A model generated the notes under the pieces. The model was given only the letters and a program-made list of their open reading frames with translations, made no database searches and was not told the DNA's origin. Source: Symbiodinium natans (lineage: Eukaryota; Sar; Dinophyceae; Suessiales; Symbiodiniaceae). Taken from it: DNA of 64,000 nt. This document shows, one piece after another, positions 19,149-30,200 of the stretch. Made by a program: the position numbers and the translations under genes. The DNA lies in contig CAJNDS010002316.1 of NCBI GenBank assembly GCA_905221605.1, forward strand, positions 333,001-397,000, written 5' to 3'. The stretch's first letter is position 1. Each line of letters begins with the position of its first letter.

Positions 19149-19258
19149 AAAAAATGACACCCGAACCCGCTGAGCAGCGGAGCTTACTCTACTTGGAGGC
19201 CATGCCGCGCAGCTCCAGCTGCACAGTGGCAGACGCAGCCACTTCCCGCAGATTGAGT
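19149..19258 (+). CDS. Possible exon directly after a telomere array
   Basis: The AG of CCCTCAG lies at the array edge. The frame reads MTPEPAEQRSLLYLEAMPRS, then SSCTVADAATSRRLS, before a second array begins near 19265. The right boundary is not clear. Not recognised. Confidence 0.35.
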
Positions 19259-19559
19259 TTACAAAACCTAAACCTTATAAACCCTAAACCCAAAACCCTA
19301 AACCCGAGTTTTAAGGTTTGGGAGTGGGTTTTGGGTCGTAGCTCCGAAAGCCGAACCTGCTGCTGTCGACTCTCCTACTATTTGCTTATACGAACCACCA
19401 AAGAATAGAAAATGGAATCATCCCTATACTACCCTTATAATTACCCTTATAATTGCCCTTGTAATTTTAACGCTACGCGACCCGCCTCGGCCCGGCCCAG
19501 CGCATCTGCGTGAGCATGGTGATTCCGCGGCGCCCAAGTCGCTGGACCCCAAGCAATAA

Positions 19560-19700
19560 GGGTTGGGTTTAGGGTTTAGGGTTCCGGGTTTATGGTTTAT
19601 GGTTTGGGGTTTAGGGTTGAGGGTTAGTGAAGGGTTGAGGGCTTGGGGCTCAAGGTTCACGGTTTGGAAAGTTTGGGGTTTAGGGTTTGGGGTTCAATAG
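19560..19700 (+). repeat. Degenerate telomere-type array
   Basis: GGGTTTA, GGTTTAT, GGGTTGA and GGGGTTC units. Confidence 0.8.
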
Positions 19701-20029
19701 GAGGGGGCAGGGGCAGGGCGGGGGGCGGGCAGGGGGGAAGGGGGTGGGGGGCTTTGGGCGTGGCCAAAGCAGGCTTCCGGGCCGTGGATGGGGGGGGGTA
19801 ACGGGGCCCGAACAGGGCGGGGAAACAGGCCCGTTAACAGGCTCTTTCATAGACCCCAATACAGGCATACAAGGTTCTGTGACTTCATTCATTCATGCCT
19901 CCAAGCTCTTACGGATTGGTTACTTGCTTTCATTCTTGTTGTCATTACACAAGCATCTTGTCTGTGTAAGGGGGCGGGGTGGGGGGTTGGCTGGGAGGGT
20001 CCTGGCATCAGGGGCGTATTGGAAGGGCG

Positions 20030-20053
20030 GGTGGGGGGGGTTTGGGGGGGGGT

Positions 20054-20104
<51 letters not shown>

Positions 20105-20150
20105 GGGGGGGTGGGGGGGGTGGCGGGGGGGGGAGGGGGGGGGGGGTTGG
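20030..20150. repeat. Poly-G block
   Basis: About 120 bases almost entirely G (longest pure stretch about 45). The glycine- and proline-rich ORFs covering 19.7-20.4 kb come from it. Confidence 0.95.
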
Positions 20151-20859
20151 TGGGGGGTGTTCCTGCTGGACCGGCCTTCAACTGCCTCTGGTCCTGGCGA
20201 ACCGTCCATTGCCTAGGGGGGGTACCCATTTCAGGTCAAAAAAGGGGTCCGGGCTGGGGGGTGCTTGTTCTGACAACCTAAACATCTTCGGCCCGAGGCC
20301 TCGGCGGATTACCCTTTATAAGGAAGAATATTGTTTATTGCTGTTTGTTTCGGGTGCAATGTTTTGTCCTCCCACGTTGTTCGAGTTTTTTGCTGGTGCG
20401 AGCAGAGCCTACCGCAAGTCTTGAGCAAGAGCAGAGATGCATGCACCAAGCAACCCAAAGACCCCCGACGAAGGTGAAACACGTTTTCGGAAACCTTGCA
20501 ACTCTTCACAGAAACTAAGCGAAAAAGATGTTGCTTGAATCATGGGGGATGCGTGGTTTGCATACCCCCACCGAATCATCAAAAGGCTAGCCTTTTTGGG
20601 GAGGCCAGGGAGCTCAGCAAGTAGGGAAAGGGTATACGTTATCCACAATCATACTCCTTTCAGCTACCCTTTCCCTTGGCTACGATATAGCTCAAGGAGT
20701 TAGCATATTTTGGGGTTAGGGTTTATGTTAGGCGGGGGGAACTTCGCCTGCAGCACATTTGCACATTTATGAGCCTTGAACCATGACCGCTGTTGCACCC
20801 CGTCAGAGCTTGACAGTAGATTCGATTCGTTTGAATCCTGCGCAGGAATCAAATCCCAA

Positions 20860-20990
20860 CTGGGCGGGTGGCCAAAAAGACCCGCGCGATAGTAACCACA
20901 AGAAACAACGCACGGCCGCTAGTCGGAATCTCCGGCGTTAAGAAACCCTTAGTAGCTGAGTGAGCACACTTGACACTTTTTTGGGGCTTA
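20860..20990 (+). CDS. Possible short exon, unidentified
   Basis: After TGCGCAG|G the frame reads NQIPTGRVAKKTRAIVTTRN, then ARPLVGISG, to a TGA. It lies upstream of the LamG gene but its phase does not connect simply. Confidence 0.2.
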
Positions 20991-21689
20991 TGAACTCAGC
21001 AACTAAGAACCAGTCCTTTGAGCTGAGGCGAAATGTTGGGCCGCCTCACTTCGCAGGACGGAAGTTGAGCTGCTCTTTTTTGGGGGGGGTTGTTGGTTTA
21101 GGGTTTCGGGCTTAGGGTCTAGGGTTTAGGGTTTAGGATGAGGGTCTTGTGGGTGCCTATATGGTTTGGGGCTTCCGGGCATCGTAGGGGTTTGAGCTTC
21201 AGGGCAGGTTTTAGGGATTGTGAAAATGTGCTCTGCGTATCTAGGTTCAGTTTAGGGATGTGGGGGCTTCTTATACCTGCGTATAATCTTCTTAAGTAGG
21301 AGACTGGGCTGTTAGCCTTGTACACATGACTCGCGCTCCACGTTCTCAGCAAAAGCCAGGCCCCAAAAAACACATGCCTCTGCCTTTGACAAGAAATCCC
21401 TGATTTCTTGGTCCAAAGAACCTAACTGCAATCTGGACCTGTCGTCTCCTCAATCAAATTAACAGCAAGTCTCGATCAAGAAAGTATGTACGAAGACAGA
21501 CCGACAGGGAAGCCTGCAAAACCTTTTGTGATGACACAGCTCCCACTCAAAGGGCGCGCAAGCATGGGCGATGTCTGGGCCTGTTGATGTAGCATGTGAC
21601 TCTCATCCTTTCTGTGTGTGGTGTGTGGTGTACGTACGTGCACGAATTTATTATGCATGCATTTAGATACCTGTGGATCTGTGCAACAG

Positions 21690-24600
21690 GAGTTTCCTGT
21701 CCATGGACTTCAATCCAAACGGCGCAAGCTCCGTGGCCGGTGGCGGGGGTGTCGCTCTCAATCTGCCACCGAAGCCTCCTGGCCGAAGTCAGTCGTAAAC
21801 CTTCTGGTAGCATAGCAGCAACTTTGATCATACTGAAGTAGGGTGAAGACCCGGCAGTCATGGGAACGTGCATGCAACAGATGCCGAGAACGAGAACGAC
21901 GTTGATGATGATACCAGGGCGCTGGATGATGACCATCGATGAAGGTCATCATGATGACGGACATTGATGATAACGATACGCTAGTCTTATGGCAATGGTT
22001 TCTGAAGCTAGACTCTAGACCATTGCTCTAAATTGCCCAGGCCGGCAGCACCACCGTCAGAGGGAATGGTTGCATGGTTTGAGAGCCTCGTCGGAGCAAT
22101 AGAGCACCAGGGCCCGATCTTCATTCTCAAGACACAGCATGAGAGATACCTTGTGGGGAGCCCAAACTTGGAATACACCCCAGGTTTCATAGCTGGGCTA
22201 GTGGAGGCCAAGCTGGGTTTACGTGGGCTGCTCGGGTTCGGGGAATAGGGCCGAAAGGGACCTTGAGGAATGCCAAACTCTCATGTTGTAGTGCAGGGTG
22301 GTTCCAGAATTCAACACTGGGGTGTAATGAGAGTCGAGGTCGCCCCAGACGGAACATTCCGCCTTTGGCGTAAATACTGTAGGGTAGTAGGGCCGAGGGC
22401 TTGCATCTTGGATCATTGGTTGGAGCAGACGGAGCCCTCAAGGCCTCAAAGCTTGCACGTAAGGCACAGGAAGTGTTTTGTATGGCCCTTGTACTGTCGA
22501 ATTCAGCAGGCGCAGTGTCCAGGGCTCAGTGAGTTGTGACTTCGGGGGCTTGAGTCGGCTTGAGGCTGCTTTTCAACCCAGGAGCGAGAACGCCGGATCC
22601 GTCTGGCGCAGCTCCGTGGGCGATTTCGAGGGCTATTGCAGCAAGAATAGCGTGTACCGGCGAGTCGAAGCTGGTCATGGTGCCGACCGCCCCGTCACCT
22701 TCATCGAAGGCTACGAATCGTCACTGAGCTGAGTTGTTCTCACAGTAGTTGCTTTTGCCCCTTACCGCTCTGCTCATAGTATATAGTTAGGGAGGGGCTT
22801 GATCTGATGCGTGAGGTCCGGTTTCACCTTCGGAGACGTGCTTGCCCCGACCAACAGTGTGTGCTCTATCACTCGCTACGCCAGGGGTCGAGATGGAGGG
22901 ACCCATAGAAAACGCATCTTGCAGTCCAAAAGTAGCAGGAATTGGTTGCACGGCCACTGGTCAGGACATGCGGGTGTCATCTATTACAATGCTTGGGTCA
23001 CGCCGAAGACCGCGTACAAGGATGCACTTGATTGGCTTGTGCTGTGTGGCACCAATGGTGCGTCACGTGCCTTCGATGGCATGTCTTCGGGCACCCCAAC
23101 CAACATTGCGACTGGAAGCGCGAAAAAGTTCTCCGACACCGTACCTCTCTACGTGAATCATGGCACCGATCAAAAGTCTGATTTTGCGGTCATGGAGGTG
23201 ATTACCTGGGACAGGGTGTTGTCGGAGGCGGAGATGTTGGCCACCGTCGACTACCTGAAGTGGAAGCTGAGGGCAGGCGCCGTGCTTGAGGCGTCGGAGC
23301 ACCTCGCCACCGAATCTCAACACAATTTGGATTCTTGGGGCGTCCAGGACTTAAACGACATGGCATCCAAGACTACCGAAGTCACCTTCGCCAACGGCTA
23401 CAAAGCAGACTTGACTGGCTGGACCAACACTCGGCAGTACGCACGAGGATTTATCATAAACAAAGGCGTGTCCACTGCAGTCGTGAAGGGCTTGGCGCCA
23501 GCAGCGCAATACTTGTACCAGATCTACATGGTGCATGAGAGGTCCGACTGGCAGGGTGAAGCCTACATATCCGTGAACCACGGTGTGCAGGGCCGAGGCT
23601 ACGGCAATTCCCTCAGCGAAGCCAAGTTCTCCGGGGTGGCCGTGGCGTCGCCCAGGGGCGAGATCAACTTCGAGTTCGCCCGCATCGCCAAGCACTGCCA
23701 CCTCACCAGCATCGCCATTGCGAAAGTGGGGCCAAAAGCAACTCTTGCCAAGCCTGCGGACCCTCCATCACAGGGCATGTATGCCTGGTTCAAGCGCCTC
23801 GCCTCAACTTGCTCAGAAGCAGTTTAAGTGTGAACGGTGTTCCGAGAAACTTTCGATATCCGCCCTTAAGAAATGTAGAATCGGGGGAGGGGGCGCACCT
23901 AAATGCGAAAAGGGTTTTTCTGCATTTTCAGGTTTTGTGCAATGTGTTGAATTGATGGGGGGGAGGCGCATGATCTCCGAAAAATCTCACACTGTAAGCG
24001 GCCTACTTAGGAAATTTCAAGCCCATTCGGCGGTGCAGTTCTGGTCGAAACTTACTTCAGAACCATAACGCGAGGCTCCAAACCCCTTCGGTGCCTCCCG
24101 GAATGGAGAAAAGGTGGATTTCTGGTAGAAACTTATTTAAAGGGGCTGCGCCCATGGGCGGGCAGCGCAGGCAGAAGCGCGGGGCGAGCAGATCCGTCAC
24201 AGGGTTGGGTGGGGTTTCTCTAAGCGTTTGAGGCCCCTAAACTCCCTTGAAGTTTCTAAGCATTTTGAGGCCCCTAAACTCCCTTAAAATCTCTAAGCGT
24301 TTGAGGCTCCTCCCTTAAAGTTTCTAAGCATTTTCAGGCCCCTAAACTCCCTTCAAATCGGGCGGACAAGGATGGGTCTTCACTGACGCCGCCCCGGCTG
24401 GGGTCGGCGGATCTAACGCCCAGTCGGTGCCTCCCGGACTGGAAAACAGGTAGTAGAAACTTACCTAGGAAATCGCAGTCAAAGAAGTCTCTCACAAGCC
24501 ATCAAACTTGATCGCCACAAAGTGCGCACCAGCGGTGGACTGCACAATCCCGCGTCGGTTTCCTGAGTTTGGGTTCCCAGGAATGGGTTTTGGGGATTTC

Positions 24601-25989
24601 TACTAGAAATCGAAATGGGGGGAGGGTGGGGAGGGCGGGGGAGGGGGTGAAATGTTTTGCACTGCAGCTGTGCAAGTCTAATTCTGCCCCTGCCCCTTGC
24701 AAAGCACCTGCGGAACCAAAGGAGCGAGGACGCCGGATCCGTCTGGCGCAGCTCCGTGGGTGATTTCGAAGGGTATTGCAGCAAGAACAGCGTGTTCCGG
24801 CGAGTCGCTGCTGGTTATGGTGCAGACCGCCCTGTCACCTACATCGAGGGATACGAAAATTCCGGCTACACCTTCGGAGATGTGCTTCCCCCGACACACA
24901 GTGTGTGCTCCATCACTCGCTATACCGGCGACCATAGAAAACGCATCTTGCAGTCCAAAAGTGGCAGGAATTGGTTGCACGGCCACTGGTCCGGACATGC
25001 GGGTGTCATGTTTTACAATGCTTGGGTCACGCCGAAGACCGCGTACAAGAACGCGCTTGATTGGCTTGTGCTGTGTGGCACCAATGGTGCGTCACGTGCC
25101 TTCGATGGCATGTCTTCGGGCACCCCAACCAACATTGCGACTGGAAGCGCGAAAAAGTTCTCCGACACCGTACCTCTCTACGTGAATCATGGCGCCGATC
25201 AAAAGTCTGATTTTGCGGTCATGGAGGTGATTACCTGGGACAGGGTGTTGTCGGAGGCGGAGATGTTGGCCACCGTCGACTACCTGAAGTGGAAGCTGAG
25301 GGCAGGCGCCGTGCTTGAGGCGTCGGAGCACCTCGCCACCGAATCTCAGCACAATTTGGATTCTTGGGGCGTCCAGGACTTAAACGACATGGCATCCAAG
25401 ACTACCGAAGTCACCTTCGCCAACGGCTACAAAGCAGACTTGACTGGCTGGACCAACACTCGGCAGTACGCACGAGGATTTATCATAAACAAAGGCGTGT
25501 CCACAGCAGTCGTGAAGGGCTTGGCGCCAGCAGCGCAATACTTGTACCAGATCTACATGGTGCATGAGAGGTCCGACTGGCAGGGTGAAGCCTACATATC
25601 CGTGAACCACGGTGTGCAGGGCCGAGGCTACGGCAATTCCCTCAGCGAAGCCAAGTTCTCCGGGGTGGCCGTGGCGTCGCCCAGGGGCGAGATCAACTTC
25701 GAGTTCGCCCGCATCGCCAAGCACTGCCACCTCACCAGCATCGCCATTGCGAAAGTCATAAGCACACCAGTGGGCTTGCTGCAGGAGGCGGGAAGGGCTC
25801 CTGTATCCCAAGCTACAAACCTGAACCCCAAGAACAGCTTGAAACATGGGCGCAGGGGTTATCGACAGCTCCCTCTTCAAGGGGCATGCTGCTATCATGA
25901 ATCTGTGGAGAAACTCTGGCGACGTGCAAGAGGGTCCCATAGAACGGGGCGGCATCTCAAAGCACGCAGAGCCGCCCGAATCCTATTAG
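21690..25989 (+). CDS. Two-module LamG-like/beta-sandwich protein, dinoflagellate family (3' part of gene)
   Basis: Proposed exons: 21690-21794, 22041-22082, 22582-22719, 22816-23793, 24722-25761, 25856-25989; all phases agree. Each module begins with a PP-S-E/Q-GM-x-AWF motif, then SVWRSSVGDF, then a concanavalin/LamG-like block (NWLHGHWSGHAGV, VMEVITWDRVLSEAEM) and a second block resembling a fibronectin-like fold, ending HCHLTSIAIAKV. From memory, this combination is common in dinoflagellate extracellular-type proteins; a carbohydrate- or protein-binding role is inference. The first exon reads SFLSMDFNPNGASSVAG. The last reads VIDSSLFKGHAAIMNLWRNS and stops at TAG. Introns use GT, GA, GT, GC and GC donors. 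5' exons and the start codon were not found. Confidence 0.8.
22083..22581 (+). other. Intron with GA donor (LamG gene intron 2)
   Basis: Exon 22041-22082 ends TGG-TTT-GA and the next exon starts G-AGC-GAG, giving AWFE|SENAGSVW. The donor is GAGCCTCG. The homologous position in the second module has GCGCCTCG, so the same intron uses GA in one module and GC in the other. Confidence 0.7.
22582..23793 (+). CDS. Module 1 exons of the LamG-like gene
   Basis: Exon 22582-22719 starts after CCCAG|G. Exon 22816-23793 starts after GTGAG|G; the join IEGYES|SGFTFGD aligns with IEGYENSGYTFGD of module 2. Compared with module 2 it has five extra residues after TRYA. From about 22912 to 23730 it differs from module 2 at only about ten bases by eye; before that the two are clearly less alike. 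The exon continues past the module end into the AWFK start of module 2. Confidence 0.85.
22720..22815 (+). other. 96-bp intron present in module 1 and absent from module 2
   Basis: GTCACTGAG to GCGTGAG|G. It contains an in-frame TGA. Module 2 is continuous across the homologous site (24859-24862), so the intron was gained or lost after the modules duplicated. It lacks F1 or telomere sequence. Confidence 0.8.
23794..24721 (+). other. Intron with GC donor between the two modules
   Basis: AWF-AA|GCGCCTCG to CCAAAG|G, joining AWFK to SEDAGSVW. The 928 bp include a ~44-bp tandem repeat (24225-24360). Confidence 0.7.
24225..24360. repeat. Minisatellite, period about 35-44 bp
   Basis: About four copies of TCTAAGCGTTTGAGGCCCCT or TCTAAGCATTTTGAGGCCCC followed by AAACTCCCTT, within the inter-module intron. 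Confidence 0.85.
24722..25761 (+). CDS. Module 2 exon of the LamG-like gene
   Basis: One uninterrupted 1040-nt exon carries the whole second module from SEDAGSVWRSS to AIAKVI. The predicted donor is ATA-A|GCACAC (25762), giving a 95-bp GC-AG intron before the terminal exon at 25856. The frame also stays open to 26081, but that extension is basic and unlike the module, so I take it as intron read-through. Confidence 0.85.
25856..25989 (+). CDS. Terminal exon of the LamG-like gene
   Basis: After GGCGCAG|G the frame, in phase with 25761, reads VIDSSLFKGHAAIMNLWRNS, then GDVQEGPIERGGISKHAEPP, then ESY and TAG. G/C-rich third positions. It is too short to be found by an ORF-length cut-off. Confidence 0.6.
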
Positions 25990-26089
25990 CCCAGAGCACT
26001 TCGATCCTTCGACCTTATGTTTGTGATTGCTGGTGTCTGTTCCTGAACACGCTTGATGCAACAATGGGCTCATCGCTGTGACTGAACCC

Positions 26090-26615
26090 TACACGCCAAC
26101 AAAAACAAAGACAACGCAACCCCAACCCAAAACGTGTGATCCCTAAACCCGCAACCTGATCCTCGATCATAACGGCTGTGTGCAGACTTCCGCTGCCAGA
26201 GTACAGTCGCAGGGAGACTTGGCCACATTTTAAAGTTTAGGAGTCCTTCTTTTTTTTGTTTTGTTCAGTCTTGTTTTCTTTCGCGGGGTTGAGTTTGTTC
26301 GTCTATTCTTTGTCCGCTGGGGTACACGAGTAGCCGAAACGAAACGTGTAGCATTGCCTCATGCTCCGCTGGCCAACCATGCTTTGACAAAGGGGCTGGA
26401 CACCTTCCGGTCATAAGCCCTCAGGAGTAAATAGGGTACCTGGTAATTCTTGTGACATTCTGATTATTGAAAAGTTTCGCTGTGAGGTACGTGAGAGCCT
26501 CCAAAACCCCCGCAGACTTGCGCCTTGCAACTCTTCTCCTGAGGAGCAGTTTCTGCTGGCTTCATGCACATGCACCTGTACCAGCAGTGCGACACTATAC
26601 TTCTCCTTGGAGGCA
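26090..26615. other. No supported gene
   Basis: Presumed 3' flank of the LamG-like gene. I see no exon-like text or repeat family here; polyadenylation sites cannot be recognised. Confidence 0.5.
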
Positions 26616-26618
26616 TTG

Positions 26619-26669
26619 CATGTCCCCCCATAAACCCTAAACCCTAAACCCTAAACCATGTCCCCCCAT
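26619..26669 (-). repeat. Telomere-repeat insertion with 13-bp target-site duplication
   Basis: CATGTCCCCCCAT occurs at 26619-26631 and again at 26657-26669; between them is only AAACCCT x3.5 (26632-26656). Confidence 0.9.
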
Positions 26670-27049
26670 TGTTTTTCTAGGCATTCCAGACTTGGGATGC
26701 CCATTCCACGCTGCAGACCATGGATGCCATGGATCTTTTGGGGTGACGTTGGGGGGGCTGCTGGAGTACCACACATTATGGCTTCTCATGGCTCCTGCAA
26801 ATCTCCACCTTTGAATAAACGAGACTATCAAAATCTTAGGTTTTTTGGGTTCTAAGAGGATAAAAAGGACTTGAGAGCTCTCCAGGCTGTATAGAGCTGA
26901 CACGCAGGGGGCGTAGTGGACTTACTGCTTCATCGGAATTGGGGTGGGAGGCCTCTGACAAGTCTTGGGGGAGCTCGGGCCTCTGACGAACCCTCTGACA
27001 GATCCCCTCGGGGTGGGCCTCTCAAGCGGCCCGGAAATCCTGAAGGCCT

Positions 27050-27120
27050 CGGGTGTCTGGGGCCCGCGCTGAGAAGAAGAACGTTTAGAGAGGATGTTCG
27101 CGATCCGATGAGTTTAGCAG
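27050..27120 (+). CDS. Possible exon ending at an array-edge GC donor
   Basis: The frame reads LRRRTFREDVRDPMSLA and ends GCAG|GCCTAAACCC, where the GC donor would be the first bases of the CCTAAA array. The left boundary is unknown; the frame is open from 26916. Confidence 0.3.
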
Positions 27121-27151
27121 GCCTAAACCCTAAACCCTAAACCCCAAACCC
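27121..27151 (-). repeat. Short CCCTAAA array
   Basis: Four units starting at the presumed donor of the exon ending at 27120. Confidence 0.85.
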
Positions 27152-27744
27152 TTGGGTGGCTTGGCTCCGACGGCAAATGGAGTGGCAGGGAACAAGAGAA
27201 GCCCTCCACAATCGGGCTTCAACACCTATAGGCCTCGCAGGCGCCACAACACGATGCAATTGAAGCCACACTGTCGCAATCTACACGGCAAAGCCTGACA
27301 CCTACTAAATCGAATTAAACCCCAATAAACCCTAGTTATCCTAACTTAACCCTAATAAGCCTAATAACCCCCAAACTGAACCTTCAGCTTCTGCAGGGAT
27401 GGGCGTGCAGCAGTGCGGAAGGCCTAGCCACAGAGAGATCGACTCGCACGACTGGCAGCACAAGAGGCCCCGGCTCCCAGTTCGAGCTTATCGGGTCTTT
27501 TTGGTCGGAAGCTTCAATCAACTGCTTGAGGTTCTGAAGTAGGTGCCGGTAGCGGCCTGCTGAAGATGCGCGCAAGGCATATCAGACATGCAGTTCAGGT
27601 CTTCAAAGGATGAGAAACAATGATCTGAAGCCTAAAAACACACCCCGAGGCCGCTGCCGCCAACTTTCCAGCACCTGGTCCACATCGGCTTCATGGGGCT
27701 GAAGTTCAAGGTTAGGGCCATTAGGGACCCCCCGGAGACATCCG

Positions 27745-27860
27745 AGGCTCTTTTCTTTTCAAGCCACAATAGGCGCATTTTGCTTTGATTCCGGTGTAAA
27801 CAGGATGCCACCGCAGGACTCTCGCTAGGTGAGTCCGGATATCCCCTGCTGCTTGGGTGT
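27745..27860 (-). CDS. Possible minus-strand exon with CxxC
   Basis: After CAGCAG|G on the minus strand the frame reads DIRTHLARVLRWHPVYTGIK, then AKCAYCGLKRKEPRMS. The CxxC and basic tail are suggestive of a small metal-binding motif, but no family is recognised. Confidence 0.3.
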
Positions 27861-27997
27861 TCTTCCTCTTTTTGCGTGCGTGGGCTGGCCCAATTCCTGC
27901 TAAACCTTTTAGACCACAGCACAGCCTGTAAAACACGCGTGGAGCCACGTCTAGATGCTACTACAGCGTGGTGCCGAAGCCACATGACTTTGCGGAG

Positions 27998-28328
27998 GTT
28001 TGTGAAGCATTCGCATGGCCGAAACAGCTCTCTTCAAGCCATGATCTATATCCCCCTTGGGAATTATTTTTCTGTTTATATATAAACCAAGAGGATATGT
28101 TAAAAACACTATTTTTATTAGGTTCTAATTAGGTTCTAAGGGGAGTATAGTGAGCTGCCGAGGCACGGAAGTCTCTTGATGGCTTCCTGCTGGAGCGAGC
28201 GGTACCGGCTGTTGCGCCAGAACCGCTTGTCTGACTCGGAGACTAGCTGTTGGCGATTGACATGGTTGCTTCAGTGTGTCTATACAAGCTGTAAAGCTTC
28301 AAGGACTATTGGAAGCTCTTGGTCGTAG
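27998..28328 (+). CDS. Two exons split by an F1 element acting as an intron
   Basis: Exon 27998-28042 (GCGGAG|G start) reads FVKHSHGRNSSLQA and ends GCC-AT. Removing 28043-28150 (GA donor, TATAG acceptor) continues as IELPRHGSLLMASCWSERYR, then LLRQNRLSDSETSCWRLTW, open to TAG at 28326. The right part is 58 codons without ATG. The target-site duplication is imperfect here (TGAT/TGAG). Protein not recognised. Confidence 0.5.
28046..28150 (+). mobile_element. F1 element, copy c (105 bp)
   Basis: CTATATCCCCCTTGGG at the left and AAGGGGAGTATAG at the right; AGGTTCTAATTAGGTTCTA shows a small internal duplication. Confidence 0.8.
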
Positions 28329-28399
28329 GGTGTATGTGTAGGATGATTAGTCATGACGCCTGAGCAGCAAGGATTGTGAGGCACGGGCGAACCATGGGC

Positions 28400-30200
28400 T
28401 AAGCAGAGCCAAGGAACGATTGCAATGTGTCAATGGCGACTGGTACAACAGCTGCTGAGCTTCTATACTATCTAACCCTAAACCCTAAACCCAAATCCTA
28501 TACCTTTTCCCATGCAACTCAAAACCCAAAAGTATTGACGAGTGGCCTGCTGACATGTAAACCGCTCACTCACTCCAAGCCCAAGCCCGACTCCATCCCA
28601 AAAGGCCCTAGACCCTATAATTCCAAAAGCCTGCGAACCTGTGAACCCCCAAACACTCTAAGCTTCAGAGGCCAACCCTGAAGGTGTAGGGTTGTCGGTG
28701 GGGATGTTCTTGGGGTTTGGGTGATTTGTGTGGTGGGCTTCAGATTTTGGAGCATCGATTTTTAAACCCAAACATAGAAGCTACGCAGCCCAGTAGAAAT
28801 ATTGCAGAGTGCCTGTTGCTGCATGCTTGCGAAGGGGCCTTCAACCCGAAAAGGGAAAACGGCGACCCTAAATCCTGCCTTTTTTCTCTGCTGCTGACAA
28901 TTCAGCAGGTTGAGGTTTTCATGAGGTAACTTTGCAAGCAGGGCAGAATCTATTGCAGAGCCTGCTTCTGAACATCTAACACCTGACTCAGGGTAGTTCT
29001 CTAAGTTCAGGCCCAGCTTAGATCCCCAAAAAGCGCCGCGCTTGCAATGAAGGACCTGGCACCGATTAGCAGCATGGACCACAAGCCCAAACCCGATATC
29101 AGAAGCCGCAAACTCCGCAAAAACTTGCCTGAAGCCACAGAGCCGGAGTAAAAAGTCCCAAGCTTCGAGAGGTTGAGATCGCTTGAGACCTCAACCCCAC
29201 GAGGAGTTCGGACGAAATAAGCAACCCTCAACCACCCCGCAAGACACCAAAAACATGGAACCCTTCAGTTTAGTTTACTCCAAAAGCCCCAACAATTAGC
29301 CTCCAGAAGCCTTGCGAGTGTAAATAAACCCTAAACCCTCAACCCTAAACCCTAAACCCAAAAAACCCTGAACACCCTTAAAAACCCCAAAAACCCTAAA
29401 AACCCTAAACGCTTCCCCTTAAGGAAAACCCAGAGACTCAGTCTGCAATAGAGCATCAAGGTCTTGGGAAGCCCGGCCTCAACGGTCTCACTTGTGAAGG
29501 ATGCGTGCAGGTGCCGCAAGGGCCTATGGGGGATCTCCGAAATTAGGGGTACCTTCTTGGGGTCCATATAGGGGGGTCTATATTAGGGTAAGGTTTAGGG
29601 TTTAGGGTGTAGGGTTTAGGGTTTAGGGTACAGTTCTTAGGGTTTAGGGTTTAGGGTTTAGGGTGTGGATGAGTTGGTCTCGACGGTTGCGGTTGGAGTA
29701 GTTCTCGTAGGGCTTCGGCTTAGTCTGGGATCGTCGTTCTCGTCTGTGCAGGCACTTGCATGTCTTTGTGTGGACTTTTTTTGTTATCCAATGCCGCTAC
29801 GATACGTCTAGAATTTAGTTTTACGTGCATGAACAGCGCAATGCCCTGAAGCAAGTTTTCATACACCTTCAACTACATAGGGGATTCTGAGGATAAGAAC
29901 CCTCAGGGAGGAAAGCCTGCCATGATTTGCTTGCTACTCTGAGGGAGTCGCAAGGCTACCAAAGACAAGCCTTAAGCCTTAAACCTATCCTATCCGAGCT
30001 GTTATAAGAGTTTTGTTGCGGGTCCTGCATTTCGCTTGTAGGGATGTTCTTCTCGCTTTGTAGGGTCCAAGTCGGACGTGGCCCATTTTGGGATGCACCT
30101 AATACCAAAGAACTACAACTGAAAGAGGCGGTGGCTCACATGCCCCCGCCTCGCAACCTTTATAGGCTCGAGAGAAGCACACGACATCTGAGGGGAGCAG
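28400..30200. other. Mostly repeats and undecidable ORFs
   Basis: Telomere-type arrays at about 28474, 29324-29365 and 29585-29665, an F6 fragment at 29526, and ORFs with no clear coding signal. Confidence 0.5.
29585..29665 (+). repeat. TTTAGGG telomere-type array
   Basis: About eleven units interrupted by TACAGTTCTTAGGG. Confidence 0.9.

Noticed and set aside
19687-20424. Glycine- and proline-rich ORFs up to 245 codons on both strands
   Set aside because: They are translations of the poly-G block at 20030-20150 and its surroundings; all frames are open.
25762-26081. Extension of the second LamG module by about 107 residues in the same frame
   Set aside because: The extension is basic and unlike the module end; a GC donor at 25762 and a phase-matched terminal exon at 25856 explain it better.
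26632-26656. The 25-bp telomere insertion as a further telomere-derived intron
   Set aside because: Neither strand gives an AG at the matching offset of the duplication, so precise removal by splicing is not possible; the site looks non-coding.
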